The notes beneath the pieces were generated by a model, which saw only the letters and a program-made list of their open reading frames with translations, did no database searches and was not told the origin of the DNA. A stretch of 64,000 nt of DNA from Brachionus plicatilis. Taxonomy: Eukaryota > Rotifera > Eurotatoria > Ploima > Brachionidae. The DNA lies in assembly GCA_010279815.1 (NCBI GenBank), contig QEOQ01000192.1, positions 292,492-356,491 of the forward strand. The letters run 5' to 3'. Below, piece by piece: positions 34,516 through 45,075 of the stretch. A program made the position numbers and the translations under genes. The first letter of the stretch is position 1; every line of letters begins with the position of its first letter.

Positions 34516-35144
34516 CGTATTATATATATTATCATATTTTTTGATAATACGTAAATATCGATAATTACGTTACCAGACGTAAATTTTGGAAAAAAAAAAT
34601 TATCAATTTTTCCTGCTTTTTTTATTTTTCTCGTAATTAACTGAAATTAAAAAGATAAATACAGTAATAATCTGAAATAAATGAAATAAAGCGTAAATAT
34701 TGATAAAAAGTTTATTAATTGGAGCAAATTATATTAGATCCATGAAATCTGGAATTACACAAGAGGTTCGATTTTCTACAACCGCATCAATTAGTAATAC
34801 ATTGAGATGTACAATTACATCTTACCATTCTTTGACCACCACTAATTGACATTTCATTGACCGCTTGTCTAACGCTTTTGATTGACTTGTCGGTTCTAAT
34901 TTCTAGTTCAACTTGACAATTTTGAACTAAATCGTTACGGAAAAATAAGTCCGAAAATTCGCCAATTTGACATGCGAGTACATTTTTAAGAAAATTTTTT
35001 TTTTAAATTTACGGTTGCATCAGTAAAAATCAAAACTTACTTAGATAATATGATAATAATTTACTGATGGTTCAGGATTTACTAATGGATCAGTTTATTT
35101 TGATATTTACGTTTTATCAAAATTTACTATTACATATACACCAC
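34516..35144. mobile_element. TIR element inserted in the LINE
   Basis: Left end near 34516 (TATTATCATATTTTTTGATA then ATACGTAAATATCGAT) and the reverse complement of the right end (TAGTAAATTTTGATAAAACG then TAAATATCAA, ending near 35140) are imperfect inverted repeats. TATATA-rich flanks on both sides could be the target duplication. No coding sequence recognised. Ends are approximate. Confidence 0.5.
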
Positions 35145-35214
35145 AATATATAATTTTCTTGAGAACAATAAATTATTTATACATGAGCAATCAGGATTTA
35201 TAAAAAATAGACGC

Positions 35215-36665
35215 ACTGCAGATAATCTTTATTTTCTTATTTAATAAGTTGTAGAGTCTTTTAATAGAAAGAAAAAAGTCTGTTGTCTTTATTTTTATTT
35301 TTATTTATTTGTTTTTCTGTTCGAGCATGCGCTCCTTCAGATAAAAAAAAAAATAAAATAAAATAATTAAAACAGTTTAAAAACTTTTAAATTTAAAGCA
35401 AGTTATTTTTCATTTATGAATGAAAGGATGAGATACAAAAATAATAATTAAAGAGCTGGGAGAAAAAAGAAAAAAAAGAAAAAAAACAAAAAATATAGAT
35501 AAGATCTTAAGAGTCAGAAAATTTTTGTATAATTAGGTAGCAGCTACATAGAAAAGCGGGATTCGTAATAAATCTAGAATCGAAGCCTCTTTAATACTCC
35601 GAAACAAGTCTTTTAGTCAATGAAACTGAATAATCAAGAGCATTACGAAGGTAATTTTCTAAGAGATTACTTAATCTGTGGTCAATTTTACTGATATTCA
35701 ATTTATTTTCTGCTTCATAGTATAATGATTCAGAGGAGGTTCTGAGAGGAAGTTTTAGAATGCATCTAACAGCAGTATTTTGAATAACTTGTAACTTTTG
35801 TAAACCTGATTCGGAGAATGAGTTAAGACATGGAAAATTATAATCCAGAATTGAGCCAATAAGTGCCTTGTAAAGACTAGCTAGTGTATTGTGGTTGAGT
35901 TTCCAATTTTTTGAAGACAAAATTTTTATTATATTGAGTCTATTCATGCATTTAGTCTTTACTTCTTTAATTTGTTTATCAAAGCAAAGACTTTCATCAA
36001 AGTACAGACCAAGAAATTTATTAGTTTTAGAAAAGGGAATTGTTTTGTTGAATAACTGAAGTCTAAAGGTATTATTAAATTTCTTATTTTTGTGAAAATT
36101 GTGTAGCTACATTTATTTGGGCACATTTTCATCTTCCATTTGCATAACCATGGCTCTATTTCTTTTAAATAGTTATTTATTTCTCTTTCAATTCTTCCTG
36201 TCTTTTTTCTTTTTAAATATGAAGAAAGTAATCAGATCATCAGCAAACAGGAGTGAGTATTTTTTGTTCGAAATATCGGCTTTGGGAACATCATTAATAA
36301 ATATGCTAAAGAGTAAGGGGCTTATTACTGAGCCTTGTGGGACGCCTGCCCTAATTGGAAATGAATTTGATGTAAAGTCATTAATTTTTACCTTGAAAGA
36401 TCTGTGATACAAGAATGATCGTATCCAGAGGATAAGATAGTCAGGTATTTGAGCTTTAATTAGTTTACAGAAGAGACCTTCATGCCAAACCTTATCAAAT
36501 GCCTTAGAAATATCAAAAAAGAGACCGCACACCTTTTTAGATCTGCAAAAAGACTCAGATATTTTTTGAATCAAAAAGATAAGGACTGCAGATAATCTTT
36601 ATTTTCTTATTTAATAAGTTGTAGAGTCTTTTAATAGAAAGAAAAAAGTCTGTTGTCTTTATTTT
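35215..36665. repeat. 81-bp exact direct repeats (target-site duplication)
   Basis: 35215-35295 and 36585-36665 are identical (both start ACTGCAGATAATCTTT and end TCTGTTGTCTTTATTTT). The repeat is part of the host LINE's coding region and flanks the inserted minus-strand LINE, so it is the duplicated target. 81 bp is unusually long for a target-primed retrotransposition duplication. Confidence 0.9.
35296..36584 (-). mobile_element. 5'-truncated LINE inserted in the + strand LINE
   Basis: Minus strand from 36574: FFDISKAFDKVWHEGL (motif A), AGVPQGSVISPLLFSIFINDV (motif B), LLFADDL (motif C). A frame break lies near 36190, then fragments of the palm, then 35947-35591 NWKLNHNTLASLYKALIGSI through NYLRNALDYSV. 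The 3' end on the minus strand is a small stem-loop (GAGCGCATGCTC near 35326) followed by ACAGAAAAACAAATAAATAAA. Flanked by an 81-bp target duplication. Few lesions apart from about one frameshift, so younger than its host. Confidence 0.85.
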
Positions 36666-36843
36666 GACATTTCTAAAGCTTTTGATAGAGTTTGGCATGA
36701 TGGACTAATTTACAAGCTAATTAGAATTAATTAATATTTATTGGATAAGATCGTTTCTGCATTTACGATCTTTTAGAGTAAATGTAAATGGTCATCTGAG
36801 TGATCAATACCCTATTAAAGCAGAAGTTCCACAAGGGTCAGCA

Positions 36844-37513
36844 CAGTGAATTCTCGATTATCGAGACCCATGATTATCGAGACTTTTTATATAAATTTTT
36901 GTTTCCCGAATTTTTTAAATCCTTTTACACGTAAAAAAAAATTGGTTATCGAGACTCGAGTCTCGATAATTTTTTTATAATCGAGACTATATTTTATAAT
37001 AAAACTGAGACTTTTAATGTAAAGTTTGCTTAATTTTCGAGACCTAAATTATGTCTTATTGAATATTTTTTCAAATGTCAATTTTCTATGTTATATATAA
37101 CATGTGTTATTGATGATTCGGAAAAAGAAAAAGAAGATACAGTAAGAGCTGTTTCAAACAAAGAAGCAAATGGTTGTTATGAATTAGTTATTTTGAAACC
37201 CATTCTTCAGATTCTGAAAGCTATGAAAGTGATTTAGACCACCTTGCTGCGATAAAAATCAGATTGGATAGCTTGAAAGAAACAAACAAATCTCAAAAAT
37301 TGATAACTTCATTTTTTGATTTTGAATCTAAATGATATTAATTTGTATAATATACTTAAAATTTTTTATTTTTTTTAAATAATATTTTTATATAAAAATT
37401 TTCGAGACTTTTATTTAAAATTGAAAAAGTCTCGAATATCGAATAAAGAGACAAAATTATCGAGACTAATATTTTTGTTTCCCAAACGAGTCTCGATAAT
37501 CGAGAATTCACTG
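36844..37513. mobile_element. pogo/Tigger-like DNA transposon (Tc1/mariner superfamily), deleted
   Basis: 670 bp with perfect 24-bp terminal inverted repeats (start CAGTGAATTCTCGATTATCG; mirror at 37490-37513). Further inner repeats of the ATTATCGAGAC motif are present on both sides. The CAGT...CTCGATTATC terminus and TA on the right flank (CA on the left, presumably mutated) fit pogo/Tigger elements. It interrupts the host LINE between motifs B and C. Confidence 0.85.
37112..37335 (+). pseudogene. C-terminal remnant of a pogo/Tigger transposase
   Basis: Acidic, Ser-rich tail in two frames (DDSEKEKEDTVRAVS, then HSSDSESYESDLDHL) ending KSQKLITSFFDFESK and TGA at 37335. The 'K.ITSFF' style ending is typical of Tigger/jerky-type DDE transposases. 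Everything upstream, including the catalytic triad, is deleted. Confidence 0.65.
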
Positions 37514-38265
37514 TAATTACTTTTAAGCATTTTTATAAATGACATACCAAAAGGAAAAAAACAAAATGCCAATACTCTCTTCTTTTTGCAGATGATATGG
37601 CTACTTTTTTTTTTTTTTTTAAAATAAAGGAAAACTTGAAATCATGATTAATATATACCTAAAAGAAGTTGAAAGATGGCTTCTCAAATGGAAAATGAAA
37701 ATTTCTATTTAAAAGTCATATTACATGATCTTTGAGAAAAAAAAAAAGTTAAAATCAATTTTAACCTAAAAATTAATTTAAATAATGAGGAAAAAGTCAA
37801 ATTCTTTGGAATAACATTAGACTCAAAACTTTCATTTAGTCCAATGGTGGATAAATTAAAAGAGCGCTGTAATTCAAGACAATACAATAAAATATCTCTC
37901 AAATAGGAAATGGGGTCTAAAGCCAAAAATATTAGGTAACCTTTGCAAATTTTTCTTTTTTTTTTCTTTGTTTAAAACTAATGGTTTAGTATTCGTAAAA
38001 ACAGTGACAATAAATAAAGTTTTTAAATTGATAAGATCAAGTAAGTATTAATAATTAAGGAATTGAAATCGATAATTTTAAGGTTATAAAAAATTGATAA
38101 AGAATTTGAGATATAGATTTAACCAAAAATTAGTTGATTTTTTAATAAATGGCAACAAGAAATCTGATCATCCGCAATGAATCAAATGGATGATTTTTGA
38201 TTAAGTTGAGTGGAGTTGAATTGAATTGAACTGCTGGTTGATGTTTTACAAAAGGGATGCATGAT

Positions 38266-38299
38266 GGTTGATAAGCAATGTCCTCATTGCTTATCGACC
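38266..38299. repeat. 15-bp hairpin next to a possible Copia-type LTR start
   Basis: GGTTGATAAGCAATG (38266-38280), loop TCCT, then CATTGCTTATCGACC (38285-38299), 14 of 15 paired. It is followed by AGGGGAAG, which could be a polypurine tract, and TGTGATACGTG, which could start an LTR. No internal gag/pol domain is seen nearby, so the LTR interpretation is weak. Confidence 0.35.
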
Positions 38300-38989
38300 A
38301 GGGGAAGTGTGATACGTGTGAATATTGTATATCGTTAGAGACCCTTAATCAAGTATCTTAGTATAGTTTTTATAACTAAATTGTCATTCTTTTCAATATA
38401 AAATGAATGTTTAAAGAGTTATTTATTTTGTGTTGTGGTTGTTACTTATCTTATATTAATTCTAAATCCACTAATGATCTGTCAACAGATTGTTTTCTAA
38501 GGCTGTTACTTAAATGTTCAGTATTTTTAATTTAATTAATTATTTTTTTACTTAAATGATCGGTTTTTTATTTAAATCATCACTATATTCTAGTCAGTAT
38601 TCATCTGATCAATATATTAAATAATTGATATGGATTATATTCAAATGATAAGTATTTAAATTACGGTGTTTTAGTAAATAAAATGTTTGATCAGTAAGAA
38701 TTTTATTTTAATTATTGGTAATAATCAAATAAATGCTATGTTGGTTTCCCTTTTTAATCAATAATATAGTTACAAAATAAAAACCTAATCTATGACACAT
38801 AATATTATGTCTAAAAATCAAAGAAAAGCTAACTTTAATTTTCATTTAGTTTTTCACAACTATATATAAAAAAAATACTTTTCAGTTTTTTAATGATTGT
38901 TTGGAGCAAAAATCTCTGCAATGTTAAAAATTTGTGTACGATGTTGGAAGGAGTTTAAATTTTGCATGTGAAATAATTTAAATAGACAT

Positions 38990-39040
38990 GTTTCTGAGGG
39001 AGCTCAAACTCGGTACAGAAAAACAAATAAATAAAATAAA
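38990..39040 (+). mobile_element. Solo LINE 3' tail
   Basis: GGGAGCTCAAACTCGGTACA followed by GAAAAACAAATAAATAAAAT is the same 3' stem-loop plus tail as on the LINE copies at 31.3, 31.6, 35.3 and 42.5 kb. Extreme 5' truncation. Confidence 0.6.
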
Positions 39041-39706
39041 AAGCTGCTTTACTTTGAACGTTGATAATTTTAAAAGTTTGGGCAGTTGATTGAAAAATGT
39101 GCGAATTATGGTATTTTTAATTTTTAAGAAATTTAAATTAATGGCGCAAAATTTGAGTTCCGAAAAATAATGTAAAGGTGGAATGATATTCTTAATAGTA
39201 ATTGAAAATAAAAATAAATTAAAACTCTTAAAATATCGTTTGAGAATAAGGTAAAAATGTTGAACCAAACTTGAACCAATAACTTATGTATTCCTTTTGT
39301 ATGTAATTACTGCTAAAAGTAATTTACGCAAACAATTTAACTTGGCATGAAGTTAAAGACAACGAAAAACATGGATCAAATGCTCAAATCCCATCGATGT
39401 TTTCACCTCAACAAAGAAGGATTCGTTTTGTTGAACCTGTAGCATAGCGTTTCGTTTTTTTTATTAAAAGAATTTTCAAAAACAGACAACATCTCAATGC
39501 CATGTCAAAAAACCTCAATTGTAAAATCAAGTATCTGAAAAATATATTTTAAAATTTCAAAGCTGGGGAGGTACACGACTTGTTGTTAATAAAAATAGAG
39601 AAAAATGATTGATTTTAAAGACTTAAGAGATAAATTGAAAAGTAAATGAAAGAGCCTTTGATAGTATGGACAGAAATAGTAATTAGTTTAATTAATCAAT
39701 TTTTAA

Positions 39707-42115
39707 TTTCAAAAGATATTGATATATTTATCTTATCACTTTCAAAATTCTTGTCTCGATTACGCAGATCCCTCGAAACCTATTTTTAATGCACAAGAAC
39801 ATGTTGATCTCTTTTATAAATCAATATGTGACTCAATCTCTAAAGCCTCAAATGAAGCATTAAACTATCAAAATATTTACTTTTCCTCCAATTTAGCTAA
39901 GAAGCCAAAGAAAAACAATTGGTTCAATAAGGAACTAAAATTGATAAAAGATAAGTTAATTGACATCAATCAAAAAATAAAAACAGATCCCTCCTTTGAA
40001 CCTAAAAGAAGACAACTAAAGAAAGAATTTAGAAGAGCTCAACGACAACAAATTTATCTAAATGAATTAAAAGAGCAAGCAAAAATAGAAAGTCTTTTCT
40101 CTTTAAAAGATAGGAATAGATTTTGGAAAAGACTTGCACAGTCTAAAAATAAAAGAAATGTTAGAAAAGAAATAACTCTCCCACCGGATAAACTCTTTTC
40201 TCATTTCTTAAATTTATTCAAAGAGGATGAATCCTCTCTCTCAAGTGATCAGCTAAATATTAAAAAACATGTGAATGAAACATTTGTGAACTACACTCGT
40301 CCTGATACTCTGCCTTTTTTTGAGCTGTCTCAACTAAAGAAAATAATATCAGAATTTGATAACTCAAAAGTAACTGGTTTTGACAAAATCTCCTATAACT
40401 TGTTAAAAAATGTAAATTTTGTTGGCTTTTATGAAATTCTACTTGAATTCTTCAACCAACTTCTACTATTCAATAAGATCCCAAAAGATCTTAATACTTC
40501 AAAAATTAATCCTATTCTAAAAGACAATTTAAAAAACAGCTATGATCTAAACAATATAAGACCTATTTCTATTTCAAACTGCTTTGCTCAAATCCTAGAA
40601 AAACTTATTCTAATTAACTCCCCTGATCTTTACAAAGTTAGTAATAACCAATTTGGTTTTAAGAAAAAAACCTCATGTAACCATGCCATTTTTGTATTAA
40701 AAGAAACAACTCTTAACTACATCAATAAAGGCTCTGGATGTAGGATAGCATCTTTAGATGCAGAAAAGGCCTTTGACAAAATATGGCGTGATGGCTTATT
40801 CTATAAACTATTAAAGAGACTGCATACTTCCTACTGGGTATTGCTTAGGATTTATTATAACTCAGCACTAGCTGTTTTATCTCTTCCAAATAATCTAACA
40901 ACTAAACCCTTTAAAATTGAAACTGGTGTAAAACAAGGAGCTATTTTATCTTCTTTTCTTTTCAACATATATATTGATGATCTTATAATAGAATGCCTTA
41001 ACAATGAGCTTGGAGCTCTTTATAAAAATCTTAATGTTTCTATCATTGTCTACGCAGATGATATAATCTTAATAAGCCCAGTTGACTCCCATCTACAAAT
41101 GCTTTTGGATATTTGTGGATCTTATGGGAATAAATGGAGAATAAAATTTAACCCTAATAAAACAAAAGTTGTTAACTTTGGCACTCAATTATTTAAGTCG
41201 GTATTTCACCTTAATGGATCCGAACTTGAAGAAGCAAATCAGTTAAAATACTTAGGATTCATTATAGATTCTAATCTTGACCTTAACACACAGGCAGTTA
41301 TAAATTTTAAAAAAGTTCAGAGCAGCTTTTTTGGAATTTCATATCTTCTGCCTAAAAATAGTCCTACCTCTTCACCTAAATTCAAATCATTTATATACAA
41401 AACATTTTGCTTATCTAAATTCACATATGGTCTTGAGGCTCTTACTCTTAATTCGACCACAAAGGATTCAATAAATAAATTACAAAACAACTTAATTAGA
41501 CAAATGTTTGGTTTAAAAGCCTACTGTCACATGTCACGAGTCTTAAAAGTACTAAAATTATTCAACTTTGATGAACTTTATCTATTTTCAAAACTAACTT
41601 TTATTGATACAATTAAATATAATTATCTATCATCACAATTTTTAAAATATATGCTAAGTGACCCCCCCTCTAATAAATCTTTTTCCTCCGACTTAGTACT
41701 TATTTCCAAGTACTTTAAAATTGAAACCTCAAAAATTTCAGTAAATATAAACCAACTTAAAGAAAATCTTAAGATTAATCTGATTTCTAATGATGGTATA
41801 TCTGATTCAATTTGGTTATGTCTTTGCAATTTAAAATTAAAGCATTACAGAACTCTCCTAAATGAGCTAATTCAAAGTAAAAGAAATTCATGAATTTTGG
41901 TCCAAATTATCTTGCTTTCTAACTTTCATGCCTTTTTCTATTTTCGAACTAATGTTCCTTTTTTATTTTTGTAATTTTATTTTTGGGTAATAATTTTTCA
42001 TTTTTTAAAAAAACACAAAAACACAAAAAAAAATTTTATTTTTATTTTCTTTTACTTCTCCTTAAAGGAGGTTAATTCAATTCAATAAATAAATAAATAT
42101 AAACCTTAAGATTTT
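39707..42115 (+). mobile_element. LINE with near-intact reverse transcriptase ORF
   Basis: Non-LTR retrotransposon ending in a stem-loop (CTCC-TTAAA-GGAG, 42059-42071) and an AATAAATAAATAAATA tail. The endonuclease domain is missing: the frame opens after a stop at 39704-39706, so the copy is 5' truncated. The ORF itself is listed separately. Confidence 0.85.
39719..41893 (+). CDS. LINE ORF2 reverse transcriptase (5'-truncated, 724 aa open)
   Basis: Uninterrupted frame to TGA at 41891-41893. Order of motifs: endonuclease-RT linker (KKPKKNNWFNKELK); DNSKVTGFDKISYNLLK; NNIRPISISNCF; NNQFGFKKKTSCNHAI; motif A SLDAEKAFDKIWRDGL; motif B GVKQGAILSSFLFNIYIDDL; motif C IVYADDIILI; then WRIKFNPNKTKVVNFG and LKYLGFIIDS; a thumb/C-terminal region ends the protein. 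All three catalytic Asp residues are present. No apurinic endonuclease domain and no good initiating ATG at the listed start (TTG). The ORF has no internal stop or shift over 2.2 kb, so this is a recent insertion. The family looks like the I/Jockey/CR1 group; clade not assigned. Confidence 0.9.
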   Translation: MIYLSYHFQNSCLDYADPSKPIFNAQEHVDLFYKSICDSISKASNEALNYQNIYFSSNLAKKPKKNNWFNKELKLIKDKLIDINQKIKTDPSFEPKRRQLKKEFRRAQRQQIYLNELKEQAKIESLFSLKDRNRFWKRLAQSKNKRNVRKEITLPPDKLFSHFLNLFKEDESSLSSDQLNIKKHVNETFVNYTRPDTLPFFELSQLKKIISEFDNSKVTGFDKISYNLLKNVNFVGFYEILLEFFNQLLLFNKIPKDLNTSKINPILKDNLKNSYDLNNIRPISISNCFAQILEKLILINSPDLYKVSNNQFGFKKKTSCNHAIFVLKETTLNYINKGSGCRIASLDAEKAFDKIWRDGLFYKLLKRLHTSYWVLLRIYYNSALAVLSLPNNLTTKPFKIETGVKQGAILSSFLFNIYIDDLIIECLNNELGALYKNLNVSIIVYADDIILISPVDSHLQMLLDICGSYGNKWRIKFNPNKTKVVNFGTQLFKSVFHLNGSELEEANQLKYLGFIIDSNLDLNTQAVINFKKVQSSFFGISYLLPKNSPTSSPKFKSFIYKTFCLSKFTYGLEALTLNSTTKDSINKLQNNLIRQMFGLKAYCHMSRVLKVLKLFNFDELYLFSKLTFIDTIKYNYLSSQFLKYMLSDPPSNKSFSSDLVLISKYFKIETSKISVNINQLKENLKINLISNDGISDSIWLCLCNLKLKHYRTLLNELIQSKRNS

Positions 42116-42180
42116 TACAATAAACAATATAAGCAAAAATCTAAAATTAGATTAAAATCAAAAATTTAAATTAACAACAA

Positions 42181-42500
42181 TGACTATGGCTTCAAATATT
42201 CCTAATAACGTCTCAGATTCAGAAGACTATATTGAGATTGAGAATGGTTCAGCTCGAGGAAGAAAGAGAAGAGGGAAAAAAACATGAAATTGGAAAATGG
42301 AAAATGCTTACACAAACAAACAATCTGCAATGGATTTTATTAAAAACGGACATGCATTCATCTTCCAGTTGTAAATAATTACACTCAAGATTAAAAAAAG
42401 TCTTCTTTAGATGTAACCAAGCTAAAATAAGAACAGAACAATGTCCAGCCGAATTTTACTTGCAATTCAGTTGTCACAATGAAGAAGTAATTCTAATTAA
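42181..42500 (+). pseudogene. MULE transposase N-terminal (FLYWCH-like) relic
   Basis: Starts with a short open ATG frame (acidic, then GRKRRGKK). After stops and shifts, the frame reads WKMENAYTNKQSAMDF and KKVFFRCNQAKIRTEQCPAE then FYLQFSCHNEEV. The Y/F-x-C...C...H pattern is that of FLYWCH/WRKY-GCM zinc-binding domains heading Mutator-like transposases. Broken. Confidence 0.5.
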
Positions 42501-42516
42501 ATAAATTAAAAATTTG

Positions 42517-42560
42517 TGATTTATTTATTTATTTGTACCGAACTAATGCTCTTAAAAATT
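42517..42560 (-). mobile_element. Solo LINE 3' tail on minus strand
   Basis: On the minus strand AAGAGCATTAGTTCGGTACA followed by AATAAATAAAT: the same 3' stem-loop and tail consensus as the other copies in the window. Confidence 0.55.
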
Positions 42561-42704
42561 ATTTTTACTGATCATTTATTTATATTTTACTGGTGTTTTA
42601 TCTGTAATTTACTAATCGTTTATCATTTATTACTATTAATTTTACTTTTTATTTACTGATAATTAAACAAAAATCATTTAATTGCATTTATAAAAGCAAA
42701 ATTT

Positions 42705-43007
42705 CGAAAATTTCTTTAAGTCTACGTAAATTTACTCATTTACAGTAAATTTTAAAAAAAATTCTATTTTAAATGTTATTATTAAAAAAATGTCAATAAA
42801 TCAATTAATATCTCATTAATAAACCCATCAATAAGTTTTCTTACTAATTTTAGACATATTATTTTATTTTTTTTTATATTAATCACTAATAATCAATAAA
42901 GTCACAAAAGGAGACAATATGAGAAAACATGAGCTTTTGTGGTCTTTTTAGAATTTACTCTAAATGGGTAAAATTACGTAGATTTAAAGAAATTTTTGTA
43001 ATTTTCG
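42705..43007. repeat. Foldback element, 50-bp arms
   Basis: Left arm 42705-42752 (CGAAAATTTCTTTAAGTCTA, CGTAAATTTACTCATTTACA) pairs with right arm 42950-43007 read in reverse complement (TTTCTTTAAATCTACGTAAT, TTTACCCATTTAGAG). Loop about 200 bp. No coding sequence. Confidence 0.65.
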
Positions 43008-44203
43008 TAATTTTGGGTTGAGAAGTACTTTTCAATTCAGAAAATTTTAAATAATTTTTTTTTATTATTTTAAGAGATATTTTAGTTCTTTAAAATGCTT
43101 ATTAGCCTCATGCAGTAAAATAAGTCTGCAAAATACTCTGCAATCTTCTGCATTTTGCACGCCACCAAAAAGTATTCTAATCGATTGTGCAATTAAATTG
43201 CGGAGTTTTTGCAGATATATATTTTCGGATTAAGCAAAGTTGCTTAAACATTTAGCATTTTACAGAATTAAATTATTTCTTTTAGAAAAGTTATTCAAGT
43301 TTTTCTGAATTGAAACGATCGAATTGAAAAAAACTTCACAAATCCTAATTTTTCGTTATTATACGCAATTTTAAAAAATTATCTATGACTTAAAAAAGCA
43401 TTTTTTTACGTAGATTTACTTAAAATCCTCATGGCGTAGGAGTACTGTAGTTTTTAGTAATTTTAACAGATGTTAAAGGTTTTAAAAAAAACGAATATCA
43501 AATAATTTAATTTGTTAATCTATATTTTAATTTGTTAGTTGATATGCATCGGATAAGCAATTTTATAACTAAGCTAAATTGAAATTTTTATTTTTTTACT
43601 GCGGCGAAAACCTTAATTTAAAATTATATCTCTTAATTTTTTAATGGACTTTACCTTTAAAATATTAATCAAATATACGAAAATTATTTTATGGCCTAGT
43701 CAAAATTTAAAACAAATTGAAATATTTTCAATTTTTGATTCTCTTTGATAATTTACTCCTATTATAATCACTAAATTAACAATGTAAGGCCTTGGGCTAT
43801 AAACATTTTTTAAATTAATAACAAATAATCGTTCTACCGAAAAACGCTTTCTATCCCTTGTACTATAATTAGATAATAAAAACACTTTTAAAAGTTAAAT
43901 TTTATTTAATTTCAAAATATTACGAATAATTTAAATATCTAAAAATTTTTTGACTAAATTCATAGTCTTGTTGTTAATTTTCAGAATTGTAGATTTGAAT
44001 AAGTAAAATTCAATTAAAAGTATTCATTGAAAATCAATTAATCTTTTAAATTTTTGAACATTATTTCAGGATTTATTATTAGTCTAAATGCAGGTTTAAC
44101 TGAAAATAAATATTTGAAAATAAATAATAGAAGATTTAGATATTTCTAAAAAAGAAAATGTGAAAAAAATCGTATATAAAGTGATTATTAAATTTTTATA
44201 TTA
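43008..44203. other. AT-rich DNA, no gene seen
   Basis: No coding-like segment or clear element end between the foldback repeat and the TA-flanked MITE. Confidence 0.5.
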
Positions 44204-44555
44204 CAGTGGTGATTTGATAACAGTGATAAAAATCGAAAATTTAAGAAAGCTTTTTTTATAACAATTTAAAAATAACTATTTTTTTGACCAATTTATGAAA
44301 AAAAAAACTGTCTTAAATTTTCGATTTTTGGAAAAAAAAGACATTTTTTCAAAAAATTTTGAATTGGCCGTTTTTAATTTTACCAAATTTTACCAAAATT
44401 ATCTCAAAATCCTGAAAATTTACGTAATTTTTCGTAAAATACTTCTTTTTCAATTTTCGGATTTTACGTTAATTTACGTAAAATGTGGTAAAATTTGGTT
44501 AATTTACGGTATTTTACGTAATTTTTCGTAAAATACTTTAATGAAATCACCACTG
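44204..44555. mobile_element. TA-flanked MITE (Tc1/mariner-like)
   Basis: 352 bp with perfect 12-bp inverted ends (CAGTGGTGATTT at 44204-44215; AAATCACCACTG at 44544-44555), each flanked by TA (44202-44203 and 44556-44557). The interior is rich in short palindromes of ACGTAAAATTTACC type. Non-coding. Confidence 0.75.
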
Positions 44556-44904
44556 TATTTGATTATTTATTTTTAAAAATTTCAAATTTCAAATATGATT
44601 TTTTATTAACTTGAAATATAATTTAGTTTTTTTTTTAAATTGCCTTATCAATTAATAATTGTCTTATCAATATGTCATTTTTTTCAAATAGGATTTTCAA
44701 TTAAACTCATGTTGATTAACTAGTTGAAATTAAAAAATTTTAAGCTTATTATAATCGAGCTTTTGGGCCTATGTATAAATGCATTAGTTAAAGAAAAACA
44801 TTACTCATTTTTACATACAATTTTTTTTTCAAACAATAATCATTCGATACCGAAAGGAGTCATAGTCACTAAGTCTAATTAGTTCTTGTTTTTTTTTTTA
44901 TATA

Positions 44905-45075
44905 ATGTTATCCAGAAGAGCTTGTTTATTGACAAAGTCTGGCAGAATTCAACGCTCTGAACAAAAATTGGATAATTTTCTTACAATGGTAAAGCAAAAA
45001 AAAACAAAAAGCCATCAGCGACTTGCGAAACATCACAAATTAATTAAAAAATATCTACTAATGACTCATTATTGA
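44905..45075 (+). CDS. Small basic 56-aa open frame, unknown
   Basis: ATG at 44905 to TGA at 45073-45075. Lys/Arg/His-rich (starts MLSRRACLLTKSGR, ends LLMTHY). Codon use is less AT-biased than the flanks. A possible donor (ATG|GTAAAG) after codon 28 would make it a first exon. No family recognised and no downstream partner exon identified, so low confidence. Confidence 0.3.
   Translation: MLSRRACLLTKSGRIQRSEQKLDNFLTMVKQKKTKSHQRLAKHHKLIKKYLLMTHY

Larger units (their letters stand above)
34303..37945 (+). mobile_element. LINE relic on + strand, split by three nested insertions
   Basis: Pieces of one reverse transcriptase in order. 34303-34515: FNMSLEKGLVPKSGKIA, NNYRPISMTNCLGKL. 35145-35295: HEQSGFIKNRRTADNLYF. 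36585-36843: FDISKAFDRVWHDGL motif A, VPQGSA motif B. 37514-37945: FADDMATFF motif C, EVERWLLKWKMKI, FFGITLDSKLSF. The gaps between pieces are exactly the three insertions listed separately. Many stops and frameshifts; no longer functional. Same family as the minus-strand copies at 30235 and 35296. Confidence 0.8.

Noticed and set aside
36099..36407. 102-aa + strand frame
   Set aside because: Antisense shadow of the minus-strand LINE reverse transcriptase.
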